A stretch of DNA of 33,759 nucleotides from Ignavibacteria bacterium (lineage in GTDB: Bacteria > Bacteroidota > Ignavibacteria > UBA10030). The notes beneath the pieces are model-generated. The model was not told where the DNA came from. It worked only from the letters and a program-made list of their open reading frames with translations, and did no database searches. The position numbers and the translations under genes were made by a program. How positions within the stretch are numbered: the first letter of the stretch is position 1; the number at the start of each line of letters is the position of its first letter. This document shows, piece after piece, positions 8,526 to 15,811 of the stretch. Location: assembly GCA_016873755.1 (NCBI GenBank), contig VGWB01000015.1, positions 1 to 33,759 of the forward strand. Direction: 5' to 3'.

Positions 8526-8835
8526 TTAGATAGAGAGAGTGATCTCGCCCGTGACGCCGTTATAGAGTAGCGTGCAGTGTTGAAGGACATCACGGCCGAT
8601 TAACGCAAGCAAGCCCTGCGGCGCCATCGTCAATGCAGGTAGATGTTGCACCAGTGTCGATAAGCGCCACCCCCGAGACTGGCTTCGGTAGAGTTCTTCC
8701 CTGCTGAAGAAGTTGATTTGCGATGCTTTGTGCAAGCCCAATGGAGACTTGAACACACGGTCCTTGACGTTGGAGGACGACAGAGGGTGGAACTTCAACA
8801 ATCTGACCTTGAGGAGTTTTGGCCTGCCCTCTAAG
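8526..8835 (-). pseudogene. Decayed retropepsin-like aspartic protease gene (internal deletion and frameshift)
   Basis: Two reading frames on the minus strand each hold half of a bacterial retropepsin-like protein. One frame, from just after a TAG at 8838-8836, encodes a typical N-terminus (VEVPPSVV, VQVSIGLAQSIANQLLQQG) and the active-site strand LPKPVSGVALIDTGATSTC with the catalytic DTGA. After CIDDGA the reading jumps to another frame encoding the family's normal C-terminus, APQGLLALIGRDVLQHC then LLYNGVTGEITLSI, ending at 8526. The roughly 60 residues normally between these blocks are missing, so a deletion fused the halves out of frame. No start codon is left at the expected N-terminus. 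A 125-codon frame spanning the region from 8903 exists but reads nonsense before the C-terminal block. An intact copy elsewhere in the genome is possible. Confidence 0.75.
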
Positions 8836-8981
8836 CTAAGTGTATTGAACTCCTTCGGTGCTTCATTGCCGGGAGTGACATCATGCCAAGGGTGGATAAC
8901 CATCTGAGTTCCTCGTAGTTGCTAAGCCAGCATCTTCAAGATTCTCTCCGATCCCTCGGCGCCAACGCTCAATTCTGCGCT

Positions 8982-10337
8982 TCAGTGTGCACGGCCTCTT
9001 CCTTTCGGGATGGCGTGCCAGATGGATCGAGTCAGCGCGATGCCGATGAGTGCGAAAGGTATGAGGAATACGGGCCAGTAGCTCCAGTTCCACATCGTAA
9101 TGAATCCGAGCGAGAGCGATTGGACCCCGGTGCCGAGATACACCAGACCATCGATCAAGCCAACTGCCGTCGCGGCAGCTTTTCTCCCGCCAAAGTCCAT
9201 CGTTGCAGTACCGCTCAGCATGCCATGCGTGCCGATCACGGCAACGGAAACAATGCAGACAAGTGATCCCAACACGGTCGGTTGGCCGTAGAGCGTGAAC
9301 ACCATGCCAATCGTCGCGAAGAGCAGCACGGTGTAGAGAATCCCCGCCACCGGAGCCCGCCGCGACCCGAAGAATCGGTCGGACGCCCAACCGGCCAGCA
9401 TTCCGCCGCTTGCGCCGGCCAGCATGAGCATAAGACCCCAGTTGTTGAGCCAGAAATTCCACGCTCCGGCAAGGGAGACATCTAGTGCCACCTGTTCCTT
9501 GGCGAAGATCGGGAACCAGTGCATAACGCCGTTGCGGAGGACACCGGTGCAGAACTCTATCAATCCCACCGTAATGATGATCCGGTTGGTAAAGATCCGC
9601 ACCAGGATCTCCTTCAGCGCATAGGCTTTGTCGTCCTCGCCTGATGAGGCATCGGCCGTGTCGAAGTCGGCAAATCCGGCCTCGCTCGGTCTGTCACGGA
9701 GGATGAAGAAATCAAGAAGCACCCAGAACAGCAGGATAAAGGCGGGTATCAGGAACACATACCAGTACATCGGGTTTTCCGGATTCATGCGCTCCGTGAA
9801 GTTCACAATCCATTGGCTCCAATCGAAAGCGAAGTAGAGTCCGAGCGAAATGAGGATGCCGAAGATGCCGCCGAACACGCCTCGTTCGCGTACGTGGAAC
9901 CACGCGGAGTTCACCTTGACGATCGCCACTGCGCCGTAGCTCTGGAAATACATGTTCAACGCGTAGGCGATCGAAAAGGCGATCGTGAGGTTCAGGCTCC
10001 ATCCGAGACTGAGGATCCCGTAGACGATCACGCCCATGACGATGTTCATCAGGGCCGCACCGCTTGCACCGATGAGCATTGCCCGCCTGCCGCCGATCTT
10101 GTCCGTCAGCGGACCGTTGATCAAGAACGAGAGGGCATACGTCCACGTGCCGACGGCGAAGATGATGCCGAATGCGTCCTTGGGCATGAGATCGCCAAGA
10201 GCGTTTTTCGACACCGTGAGGTTGTACCTCGCCATGTAGAGAAAAGCGTAGGTCATGCCGAGGGGTAGCCAGTTGAGCAGCCGCCGCGCGCGGAAGGCCG
10301 CACTATGGACAGGTCGGTCCGAGAGGGTCTGGGTCAT
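8982..10337 (-). CDS. MFS transporter, organophosphate:phosphate antiporter (GlpT/UhpT-like) family
   Basis: 451 residues with about twelve hydrophobic segments. The first transmembrane region carries FLYMARYNLTVSKNAL, which resembles the OPA-family helix 1 with its substrate-binding arginine. The loop between helices 2 and 3 shows GPLTDKIGGRRAMLIG, the general MFS signature, and a second copy, GWASDRFFGSRRAP, occurs in the C-terminal half. A cytoplasmic linker rich in Asp/Glu (about 222-237) separates the two six-helix bundles. The ATG at 10337 follows the transketolase stop by 16 bases but has no clear Shine-Dalgarno, suggesting coupling with transketolase translation. OPA carriers exchange sugar phosphates or glycerol-3-phosphate for phosphate; pairing with transketolase suggests a sugar-phosphate substrate, by inference only. 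Confidence 0.85.
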   Translation of the reverse strand: MTQTLSDRPVHSAAFRARRLLNWLPLGMTYAFLYMARYNLTVSKNALGDLMPKDAFGIIFAVGTWTYALSFLINGPLTDKIGGRRAMLIGASGAALMNIVMGVIVYGILSLGWSLNLTIAFSIAYALNMYFQSYGAVAIVKVNSAWFHVRERGVFGGIFGILISLGLYFAFDWSQWIVNFTERMNPENPMYWYVFLIPAFILLFWVLLDFFILRDRPSEAGFADFDTADASSGEDDKAYALKEILVRIFTNRIIITVGLIEFCTGVLRNGVMHWFPIFAKEQVALDVSLAGAWNFWLNNWGLMLMLAGASGGMLAGWASDRFFGSRRAPVAGILYTVLLFATIGMVFTLYGQPTVLGSLVCIVSVAVIGTHGMLSGTATMDFGGRKAAATAVGLIDGLVYLGTGVQSLSLGFITMWNWSYWPVFLIPFALIGIALTRSIWHAIPKGRGRAH

Positions 10338-10353
10338 TGGGATACGGTTATCG

Positions 10354-12372
10354 CTATGATCGATTCAGAAGCGCACGCGCTTCATTGAGGACGTTCTCTG
10401 GCGAGAATCCATACTCTCTGAATATCACTTCCGCGGGAGCCGAGGCTCCAAACTTCCCGATGCCTATCACTGCTCCATCATTCCCGACGTATTTTCCCCA
10501 TCCCATCGGGACGCCTGCTTCAACGGCTATTCTTTTCTTTACCGTCGGGGGGAAGACAGCATCCCGGTATTCCTTTGTCTGGCGCTCAAACAACTCCCAC
10601 GAGGGCATGCTCACCACCCGCGCAGCCACTCCTTCCTTGACCAGCTGCTCATACGCGTTCAGAACGAGTTGGACCTCCGAACCAGTGCCGATCAGAATGA
10701 TGGCGGGCTGCTTCGAATTCTCCGTAAGAACGTAGGCTCCTCTGGTGAGAAGTTCTGCCGGGGCATACTTTGTTCGGTCGATGAGCGGGAGCTTCTGCCG
10801 TGATAAGATGAGTGCGACCGGGCCTGTCGTATGCTGAATGGCGAACCTCCACGCGTGTACGACTTCATTGGCGTCGGCCGGCCGGATGACGGTGAGATTC
10901 GGAATGCAGCGCAGGGATGCGATTTGTTCGATTGGCTGATGCGTGGGCCCGTCTTCGCCGAGGCCGATGCTGTCGTGCGTGAAGACATAGATTGATCGGA
11001 TGCCCATCAGCGCGGCAAGTCGAATGGAGGGTCGCATGTAATCTGAGAAGACCAGGAACGTGCCGCCGTACGGAATGAAGCCATCGGTTAGGGCGAGACC
11101 GTTGAGGATGGAACCCATCGCATGCTCCCGTACGCCGAAATGAAAGTTCCGCCCGGTGTATACGTTGGCCTGGAATTCAGGAAGATTCTTCAGAAAAGTA
11201 TTGTTCGACGGTGCGAGATCTGCCGATCCGCCGATGAGCGTCAGCAGATGCGGAGCTACGGCATTCAAGACCTTGCCGGAGGCTTCCCGCGTTGCCATCG
11301 CGCCGGCTTCGGGTCCGAATATTGGTAGAGCTTTCTTCCACTCATCACCATAATCTGCGTTGGTGATCTTCTCAAATTCCCTGGCGAGGTCGGCGTGCGC
11401 TCGGCGGTATCCTTCGAACATCGTTTTCCAGAGCGATTCCCACTTCTTCCCCTGCTCCACGAAACGGCGGAAGTGATTCAAGACGTCGTCCGGAATGTAG
11501 AATTGCTTCTGCGGGTCCCAGCCGAGGTTTTTCTTCGTGAGTCTGATCTCCTCGTCGCCGAGCGGAGAGCCGTGGGCTTCTGCGGTGTCCTGTTTGTTCG
11601 GACTCCCGTATGCGATGTGGGTGTGTATCTTGATGAGGGAGGGCCGCGCTGTCTCTTCTTCGGCAGCCTTGATGGCCGCACCGATGGCCGCGAGATCGTT
11701 GCCGTCATCCAGAAACTGAACGTGCCAGCCGTACGCCTCAAACCGTTTCGCAGCATCCTCGGTGAAGGCAAGCCGTGTGCTTCCGTCGATGCTGATGCGG
11801 TTGTCGTCATAGAGATAGATGATGTTGCCGAGCTTCAAGTGTCCGGCGAGCGAGGCTGCTTCCGACGCGACGCCTTCCATCAGATCGCCGTCGCTGACGA
11901 TGCCGTAGATGCGGTAGTTGACGACTTCGAAATTCGGACGGTTGTACCGGGCGGCCAGATAGCGCTCGGCAATAGCCATGCCGACGCCGCTCGCGAAGCC
12001 CTGTCCTAAAGGACCGGTCGTTGTTTCGACACCCGGGGTCAGGTGATACTCCGGATGTCCGGGAGTCTTGCTTCCCCATTGACGGAAGTCCTTCAGATCC
12101 TCTAGTGAGAGGTCGTACCCCGTTAGGTGCAGGAGGCCGTAGAGCAGAGTGGAACCATGACCTGCTGAGAGGATAAAGCGGTCCCTGTTTCGCCAGCGGG
12201 GGTTTGACGGATTGTGCTTGAGATGTCGCGTCCAGAGGACGTAGGCCATGGGCGCCGCGCCCATCGGCATGCCGGGGTGACCGGATTTGGCTTTCTGGAC
12301 GGCGTCCATTGCCAGCGTGCGAAGCGTGTTGATGCAGAGCTGGTCGAGTGGTGAAGTTGCCAGGGGGGTCAC
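10354..12372 (-). CDS. tkt: Transketolase
   Basis: 672 residues if started at the GTG at 12372, normal length for bacterial transketolase. The N-terminal thiamine-diphosphate domain shows [33 protein letters not shown] and the TPP/Mg motif [17 protein letters not shown] followed by DDNRISIDG. The central Pyr domain shows [17 protein letters not shown] and [17 protein letters not shown]. The C-terminal domain ends with [11 protein letters not shown] and [10 protein letters not shown]. It transfers two-carbon ketol units in the non-oxidative pentose phosphate pathway, in the cytoplasm. Start choice is awkward: AAGGAG overlaps the GTG itself, whereas it is eight bases from a CTG three codons later. 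A TATCTTTG box lies about 60 bases upstream. The MFS transporter follows 16 bases after the stop. Confidence 0.97.
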   Translation of the reverse strand: MTPLATSPLDQLCINTLRTLAMDAVQKAKSGHPGMPMGAAPMAYVLWTRHLKHNPSNPRWRNRDRFILSAGHGSTLLYGLLHLTGYDLSLEDLKDFRQWGSKTPGHPEYHLTPGVETTTGPLGQGFASGVGMAIAERYLAARYNRPNFEVVNYRIYGIVSDGDLMEGVASEAASLAGHLKLGNIIYLYDDNRISIDGSTRLAFTEDAAKRFEAYGWHVQFLDDGNDLAAIGAAIKAAEEETARPSLIKIHTHIAYGSPNKQDTAEAHGSPLGDEEIRLTKKNLGWDPQKQFYIPDDVLNHFRRFVEQGKKWESLWKTMFEGYRRAHADLAREFEKITNADYGDEWKKALPIFGPEAGAMATREASGKVLNAVAPHLLTLIGGSADLAPSNNTFLKNLPEFQANVYTGRNFHFGVREHAMGSILNGLALTDGFIPYGGTFLVFSDYMRPSIRLAALMGIRSIYVFTHDSIGLGEDGPTHQPIEQIASLRCIPNLTVIRPADANEVVHAWRFAIQHTTGPVALILSRQKLPLIDRTKYAPAELLTRGAYVLTENSKQPAIILIGTGSEVQLVLNAYEQLVKEGVAARVVSMPSWELFERQTKEYRDAVFPPTVKKRIAVEAGVPMGWGKYVGNDGAVIGIGKFGASAPAEVIFREYGFSPENVLNEARALLNRS

Positions 12373-12429
12373 TCCTTGGTCAGATCAGGAAAGGGATGTA
12401 ATCCTCGAAGGTTTCGAGTCATGTGGGGG

Positions 12430-12437
12430 CAAAGATA
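12430..12437 (-). promoter_or_regulatory. Candidate promoter TATCTTTG for transketolase
   Basis: TATCTTTG on the minus strand matches the TAnnTTTG -7 consensus of Bacteroidota exactly, with TTG at 12460-12458 twenty bases upstream. It lies about 58 bases before the GTG start of transketolase, giving a plausible leader. Confidence 0.5.
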
Positions 12438-12494
12438 GAGAAGGATTGCCAAAAATCCAACGGCTGCACACGCAGCTCATGCGGTCTCTGCCGC

Positions 12495-13406
12495 TCAGTT
12501 GCTGCTTTCCGCGTAATCTTCCATGAACCGGCGGGGAAAAACAGCTTTGTGAATCGGGTGGGTGATGGTCAATACGGGCACGGTTGTTCGGCGCACAACT
12601 TCCTCGACGACGTTGCCGATCTGCACGCGCCTCATGCCGCGTGCTCCATGTGTTCCGATGACGATAAGATCGACCTGATACTCCTCCGCGAGCCGCACGA
12701 TGGTATTTTCCGGCTCGACATCCCTGCCGACGATCTTCTCGAACTCTATCTCGTCGGCATTGTCGTGGTAGAAACGCGGATCGGGGAATTTCTGGATCAA
12801 AGCCTCAGGATGCTGGACGGCCAGATCCGTAACGTGCAGGAGGATGATCTTGGCTTTGTATCTGCGTGCCACCGAGATCGCATACGGAATGGCGAAGTTG
12901 CTGTATTCAGAGAAGTCGGTCGGGCAAAGGATCGTGGTGATCTTCCACCCATCCGGCTGTGGTCGGGGGCGAACGGTGAGCACGGGTGTGCGGCAAAGAC
13001 GCACGACACGTTCCGCAGTTCTGCCGATCAAGTGTGGGGATGATCCCCCGAGACTCTCTGTAGCGATCACCACCAGCGAATACCGATCCTCTTCGGCTAC
13101 ACCGATGATCTCATAGTACGCTGTACCGAATCGGACGAGGAGCGCGCTGGGCTCGGGAGAAAGCCGTTCACGCTTGATGATTTCAGCATACTTCGCCTGA
13201 ACGAAGCTGTTCACTTTCTCACGATAGTGGGCTACAGAGGATTCGTCGCGATCGAAAAAACCGAGCGGCGTCTTTTCGTGCTCGTCGACGTGGATGAGCG
13301 TCAACTGGCCATTGGCGTTGCGTGCCAGAAAGGACGCGAATCGAACGGCTTCAACAGATGCCGTTGAAAAGTCGATAGGACAGAGGATTCGATCGAGCCT
13401 GTACAT
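12495..13406 (-). CDS. Tandem universal stress protein (two Usp domains)
   Basis: 303 residues from ATG at 13406, preceded by GAGG five bases upstream; a longer frame from 13586 exists but would overlap the methyltransferase gene and adds sequence unlike Usp proteins. Two Usp domains follow each other: residues 1-147, starting YRLDRILCPIDFSTASVEA, and 151-300, starting ITTILCPTDFSEYSNFAIPY. Each starts with the typical beta strand and PxDFS motif. The second keeps a nearly full nucleotide-binding loop, GTHGARGMRRVQIGN, with Asn where Ser/Thr is usual. The first is degenerate (ATESLGGSSPHLIGRTAE). Tandem Usp proteins are cytoplasmic and associated with stress or growth arrest. It sits between the methyltransferase and transketolase genes on the same strand. 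Confidence 0.88.
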   Translation of the reverse strand: MYRLDRILCPIDFSTASVEAVRFASFLARNANGQLTLIHVDEHEKTPLGFFDRDESSVAHYREKVNSFVQAKYAEIIKRERLSPEPSALLVRFGTAYYEIIGVAEEDRYSLVVIATESLGGSSPHLIGRTAERVVRLCRTPVLTVRPRPQPDGWKITTILCPTDFSEYSNFAIPYAISVARRYKAKIILLHVTDLAVQHPEALIQKFPDPRFYHDNADEIEFEKIVGRDVEPENTIVRLAEEYQVDLIVIGTHGARGMRRVQIGNVVEEVVRRTTVPVLTITHPIHKAVFPRRFMEDYAESSN

Positions 13407-13480
13407 GTTACCTCGGGAGCGAGCGGGAAAAGAATGATTGAGCCGGCGCGTCGAAGCGATGAGCCAGTTCCGGCGTGCCG

Positions 13481-14101
13481 TTATGTGCAACAGACAATAT
13501 AACTGATATTCAACGGGGTTACAACTTCGCGGATCACTGGAAAGACCTCTGCGAGCAAAGGTTTGGCCTCTGTTATTCTCAGGCATCCGGAGCGATGGTC
13601 ATCCCCATGAACAGCTCGATGAAGTCGCTGCATCACGGCGAAGCCTATCTCGCTGAAATCGCCAATGACAAGCGTACCGCCGGGATCGTGGATACGGATC
13701 AGCTCCGAGAGGCAGGTGCGTGGATCATCGAGCTCGTGAAGCGTGTTGAGGCAAACAATGGTGCTGACGGATTGGTCGCCAAAGGGGAGGTTTCTCATGT
13801 CGAGACGAAGATGCTGGACTTTGTCGGCGTACGCAGGAGTCACCCGCGCGTTTGCCCTCGCGTGCTCTTCATCCGTCAAATCTCCCGTGAGCACGCGGAA
13901 ACCCAGGCGGGTGAGCAAAGCAGCCATCCGGCCCGTTCCTGTGGCGAGCTCGAGAACCGGTTGTTCGGTGTCGAGCCGTGCGGTGTGAAGAATCTGAACA
14001 TATTCCGAGACGAGATCGTATCCCCACAAGCGCAACAAATCATCGCTGGGGGATGCTGGGATAGAGTCACGGATTTGTTCGATGGAAATCTTGTGATTCA
14101 T
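13481..14101 (-). CDS. Class I SAM-dependent methyltransferase
   Basis: 206 residues, ATG at 14101 with AGGAGGG ten bases upstream. Rossmann-type methyltransferase motifs are visible: motif I ELATGTG at residues 51-57, an acidic residue after the second strand in VLTGDL, LRLDMRNLPFGDQS around motif II, and TIVCLNTLHELDDPRTCLSEL before LVIGDFSE (motif III region). The C-terminus is rich in short hydrophobic strands. No target-recognition domain is present, so the substrate (small molecule, lipid or quinone-type) cannot be read. It follows the site-2 protease gene by about 40 bases. Confidence 0.82.
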   Translation of the reverse strand: MNHKISIEQIRDSIPASPSDDLLRLWGYDLVSEYVQILHTARLDTEQPVLELATGTGRMAALLTRLGFRVLTGDLTDEEHARANARVTPAYADKVQHLRLDMRNLPFGDQSVSTIVCLNTLHELDDPRTCLSELIRIHDPGGTLVIGDFSEIGFAVMQRLHRAVHGDDHRSGCLRITEAKPLLAEVFPVIREVVTPLNISYIVCCT

Positions 14102-14141
14102 TCCGACGCGACCCTCCTCATGATGGGCTATGGAGATGGAG

Positions 14142-15260
14142 CTACGCCTTCAGCTCAAGACGGGTCTGTACCAAAGCCAGCAAGCGATCGCGCCGGATGA
14201 TCCCAAGCAACTGCCCACGGTCGATCACAGGTATCTGACTGATATCCTGTTCGTTCATTTTCTGCAGGACAATCTCGACCGGTGTAGAAGGAGAGACGTG
14301 GGCAAGTTCCGTCTCAGGAACCATGACAGCCTGTAGGGGAGTGAGTGGCCAATCGTCTCTCGAGACCTTCTTGACCTCATGGAGCGTAACCAATCCACGG
14401 AAGCGTTCTCCATCCATCACCATTGCACACCGTGCACCGCTCTTCAAGAGGTGATGTTCGACCAGCTCAGCAACGCTGATGTTGCCCGGGAGCTGAAGAC
14501 ATTCGCGCGTCATTACGTCCGCCGCTGTGACGCCTTTCAGAGCGGAGCGGAACTTGATCTGAAGCGTCGTTGACTGTGCGGCACTGAGCAGGAACCAACC
14601 GATGAATCCAATCCAGAGCCCGCCGAAGAAGTTTCCTGTCAGCGCCTGCCAGACCCCAATCCCGATGAAACCATAGGCGACGATGTTCCCGGCTCCTGCA
14701 GCGATCTTCGTCGACCGCTCGTAACTCCCTGTGTATTTCCAGAGTATTGAGCGAAGCACCCGCCCTCCGTCCAGAGGAAATCCGGGAAGAAGATTGAACA
14801 GTGCGAGGGACAGGTTGATTCGACCGAGCCATTCACCGAGTGCAGCAACAGCTTCCGAAGAATCCTCAGCGATGAACACAAGTCCGTAGAACAACAGGGC
14901 GAGAAAGGCACTCACCACCGGTCCCGCAATGGCGATCTTGAACTCGTGGGCTGGCTTCTCCGGCTCCTTGCCGATCTGGGCAATTCCGCCGAAAATGAAG
15001 AGCGTAATGGATCGAACCGGGATGTTGTATTTCAACGCCAGCACGCTGTGGCCCAGCTCGTGAAGCAAGACCGAACCGAAGAAGAGAAGACTGGTGACAA
15101 TGCCGAACACAACGTGTCCGGCAGAGGACCACGAAGGATGGAGGTGAGAGTACTGCGTGGTCAACGACAGGGTGATAAGAAGGAAAATGATGAACCACGA
15201 GTAGTTGACGCCGAAGGGGATGCCGAGGATTCTTCCCAACCTGAGTGATTGTGCATACAT
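14142..15260 (-). CDS. Site-2 protease family (M50) membrane metalloprotease with two CBS domains
   Basis: 372 residues. The N-terminal about 220 form a multi-span membrane protease: zinc site HELGH at residues 67-71 and the third ligand in the NLLPGFPLDGGR motif (D164). Residues about 240-372 contain two CBS repeats (ADVMTRECLQLPGN onward, then VMVPETELAHVSPSTPVEIV), which bind adenosyl ligands in other proteins. This domain order matches SpoIVFB-like group III site-2 proteases with cytoplasmic CBS pairs, which can be gated by energy state. Substrate unknown; such proteases often cleave membrane-anchored anti-sigma factors or signal-peptide remnants. It starts 25 bases after the DUF1858-like gene. 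Confidence 0.92.
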   Translation of the reverse strand: MYAQSLRLGRILGIPFGVNYSWFIIFLLITLSLTTQYSHLHPSWSSAGHVVFGIVTSLLFFGSVLLHELGHSVLALKYNIPVRSITLFIFGGIAQIGKEPEKPAHEFKIAIAGPVVSAFLALLFYGLVFIAEDSSEAVAALGEWLGRINLSLALFNLLPGFPLDGGRVLRSILWKYTGSYERSTKIAAGAGNIVAYGFIGIGVWQALTGNFFGGLWIGFIGWFLLSAAQSTTLQIKFRSALKGVTAADVMTRECLQLPGNISVAELVEHHLLKSGARCAMVMDGERFRGLVTLHEVKKVSRDDWPLTPLQAVMVPETELAHVSPSTPVEIVLQKMNEQDISQIPVIDRGQLLGIIRRDRLLALVQTRLELKA

Positions 15261-15285
15261 GCCGGTGAGCCTCCTGATCGCTCGT

Positions 15286-15513
15286 TCACTGTTTCAGTTG
15301 TGCTGAGAGAGCCCGGAGATCGACGACGAATCTCTCAATCTCAGCGTCGGAGAATCCCTTCTCGCGTGCAGCCTCCCCGAGCGTTCCCCAGACCGGCTCA
15401 CCGCACGCGAGGCACTTGATTCCCCTCGTCATCAAATAGCTCACTGAGGAAGGCACCTGGTTCACGAGGTCCTCAATGAGAATGTTCTCGGTGATCAAGA
15501 TCGCTGGTTCCAT
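15286..15513 (-). CDS. DUF1858-like small protein with CxxC
   Basis: 75 residues from ATG at 15513. The start lies inside the 3' end of the upstream 80-aa gene (stop at 15495), a 19-base overlap in another frame that suggests translational coupling. The sequence fits the DUF1858 plan: ILITENILIEDLVNQVPSSV, then a loop with Cys34 and Cys37 (KCLACGE), then LGEAAREKGFSDAEIERFV. In the usual family the loop carries a GC-GC type cysteine pair, often linked to redox or metal proteins such as hybrid-cluster or ScdA-type proteins. Cytoplasmic. Function unknown; location between a coiled small protein and a site-2 protease is conserved context only if seen elsewhere. Confidence 0.75.
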   Translation of the reverse strand: MEPAILITENILIEDLVNQVPSSVSYLMTRGIKCLACGEPVWGTLGEAAREKGFSDAEIERFVVDLRALSAQLKQ

Positions 15514-15737
15514 GATTTCACGAACAGGTTGTGGACATAGCGCTTCAGAAATGAGCGAACGACCTTGCTTTCGCATGTTCGTTCAAAATGCTGACATGTC
15601 TCGTTCACAAGGCGCTCAGCCTGCTCTTTTGATTTCGCGGCGCGAATACGTTCATCAAGGCCTTTACAATATTGCCGGATCAGGTCTGCTTGTCGGCGGT
15701 GCGTCAGCGGCCGGTCAAAGCTCAGCTCTTCATGCAT
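15495..15737 (-). CDS. 80-aa helical protein, unknown function
   Basis: ATG at 15737 with a strong AGGAGG site eight bases upstream. The protein is predicted mostly helical, rich in Lys/Arg/Glu, with three cysteines (24, 48, 55) and no membrane segment or signal. It heads a tightly spaced minus-strand series: its last 19 bases overlap the DUF1858-like gene, followed by the site-2 protease and the methyltransferase. The upstream histidine kinase ends 74 bases before it. I do not recognise a family. Confidence 0.72.
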   Translation of the reverse strand: MHEELSFDRPLTHRRQADLIRQYCKGLDERIRAAKSKEQAERLVNETCQHFERTCESKVVRSFLKRYVHNLFVKSWNQRS

Positions 15738-15811
15738 GATCGTCCTCCTGTGTGGGTATCGAGTACGTGCCGCCCCCTTATCAGGTAGGATTCAGGAAAC
15801 GTCAAAAAGGT

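Noticed and set aside
8526-8903. Reading the retropepsin region as an intact 125-aa gene or a programmed frameshift
   Set aside because: The first two thirds of that frame are out of frame with the protease N-terminus, and about 60 residues of the core are missing, so a ribosomal frameshift would not restore the protein.
11395-12009. Plus-strand frame of 204 codons
   Set aside because: Antisense to transketolase.
13407-13586. 60-residue N-terminal extension of the tandem Usp protein
   Set aside because: It overlaps the methyltransferase 3' end and is unlike Usp proteins; GAGG precedes the ATG at 13406.
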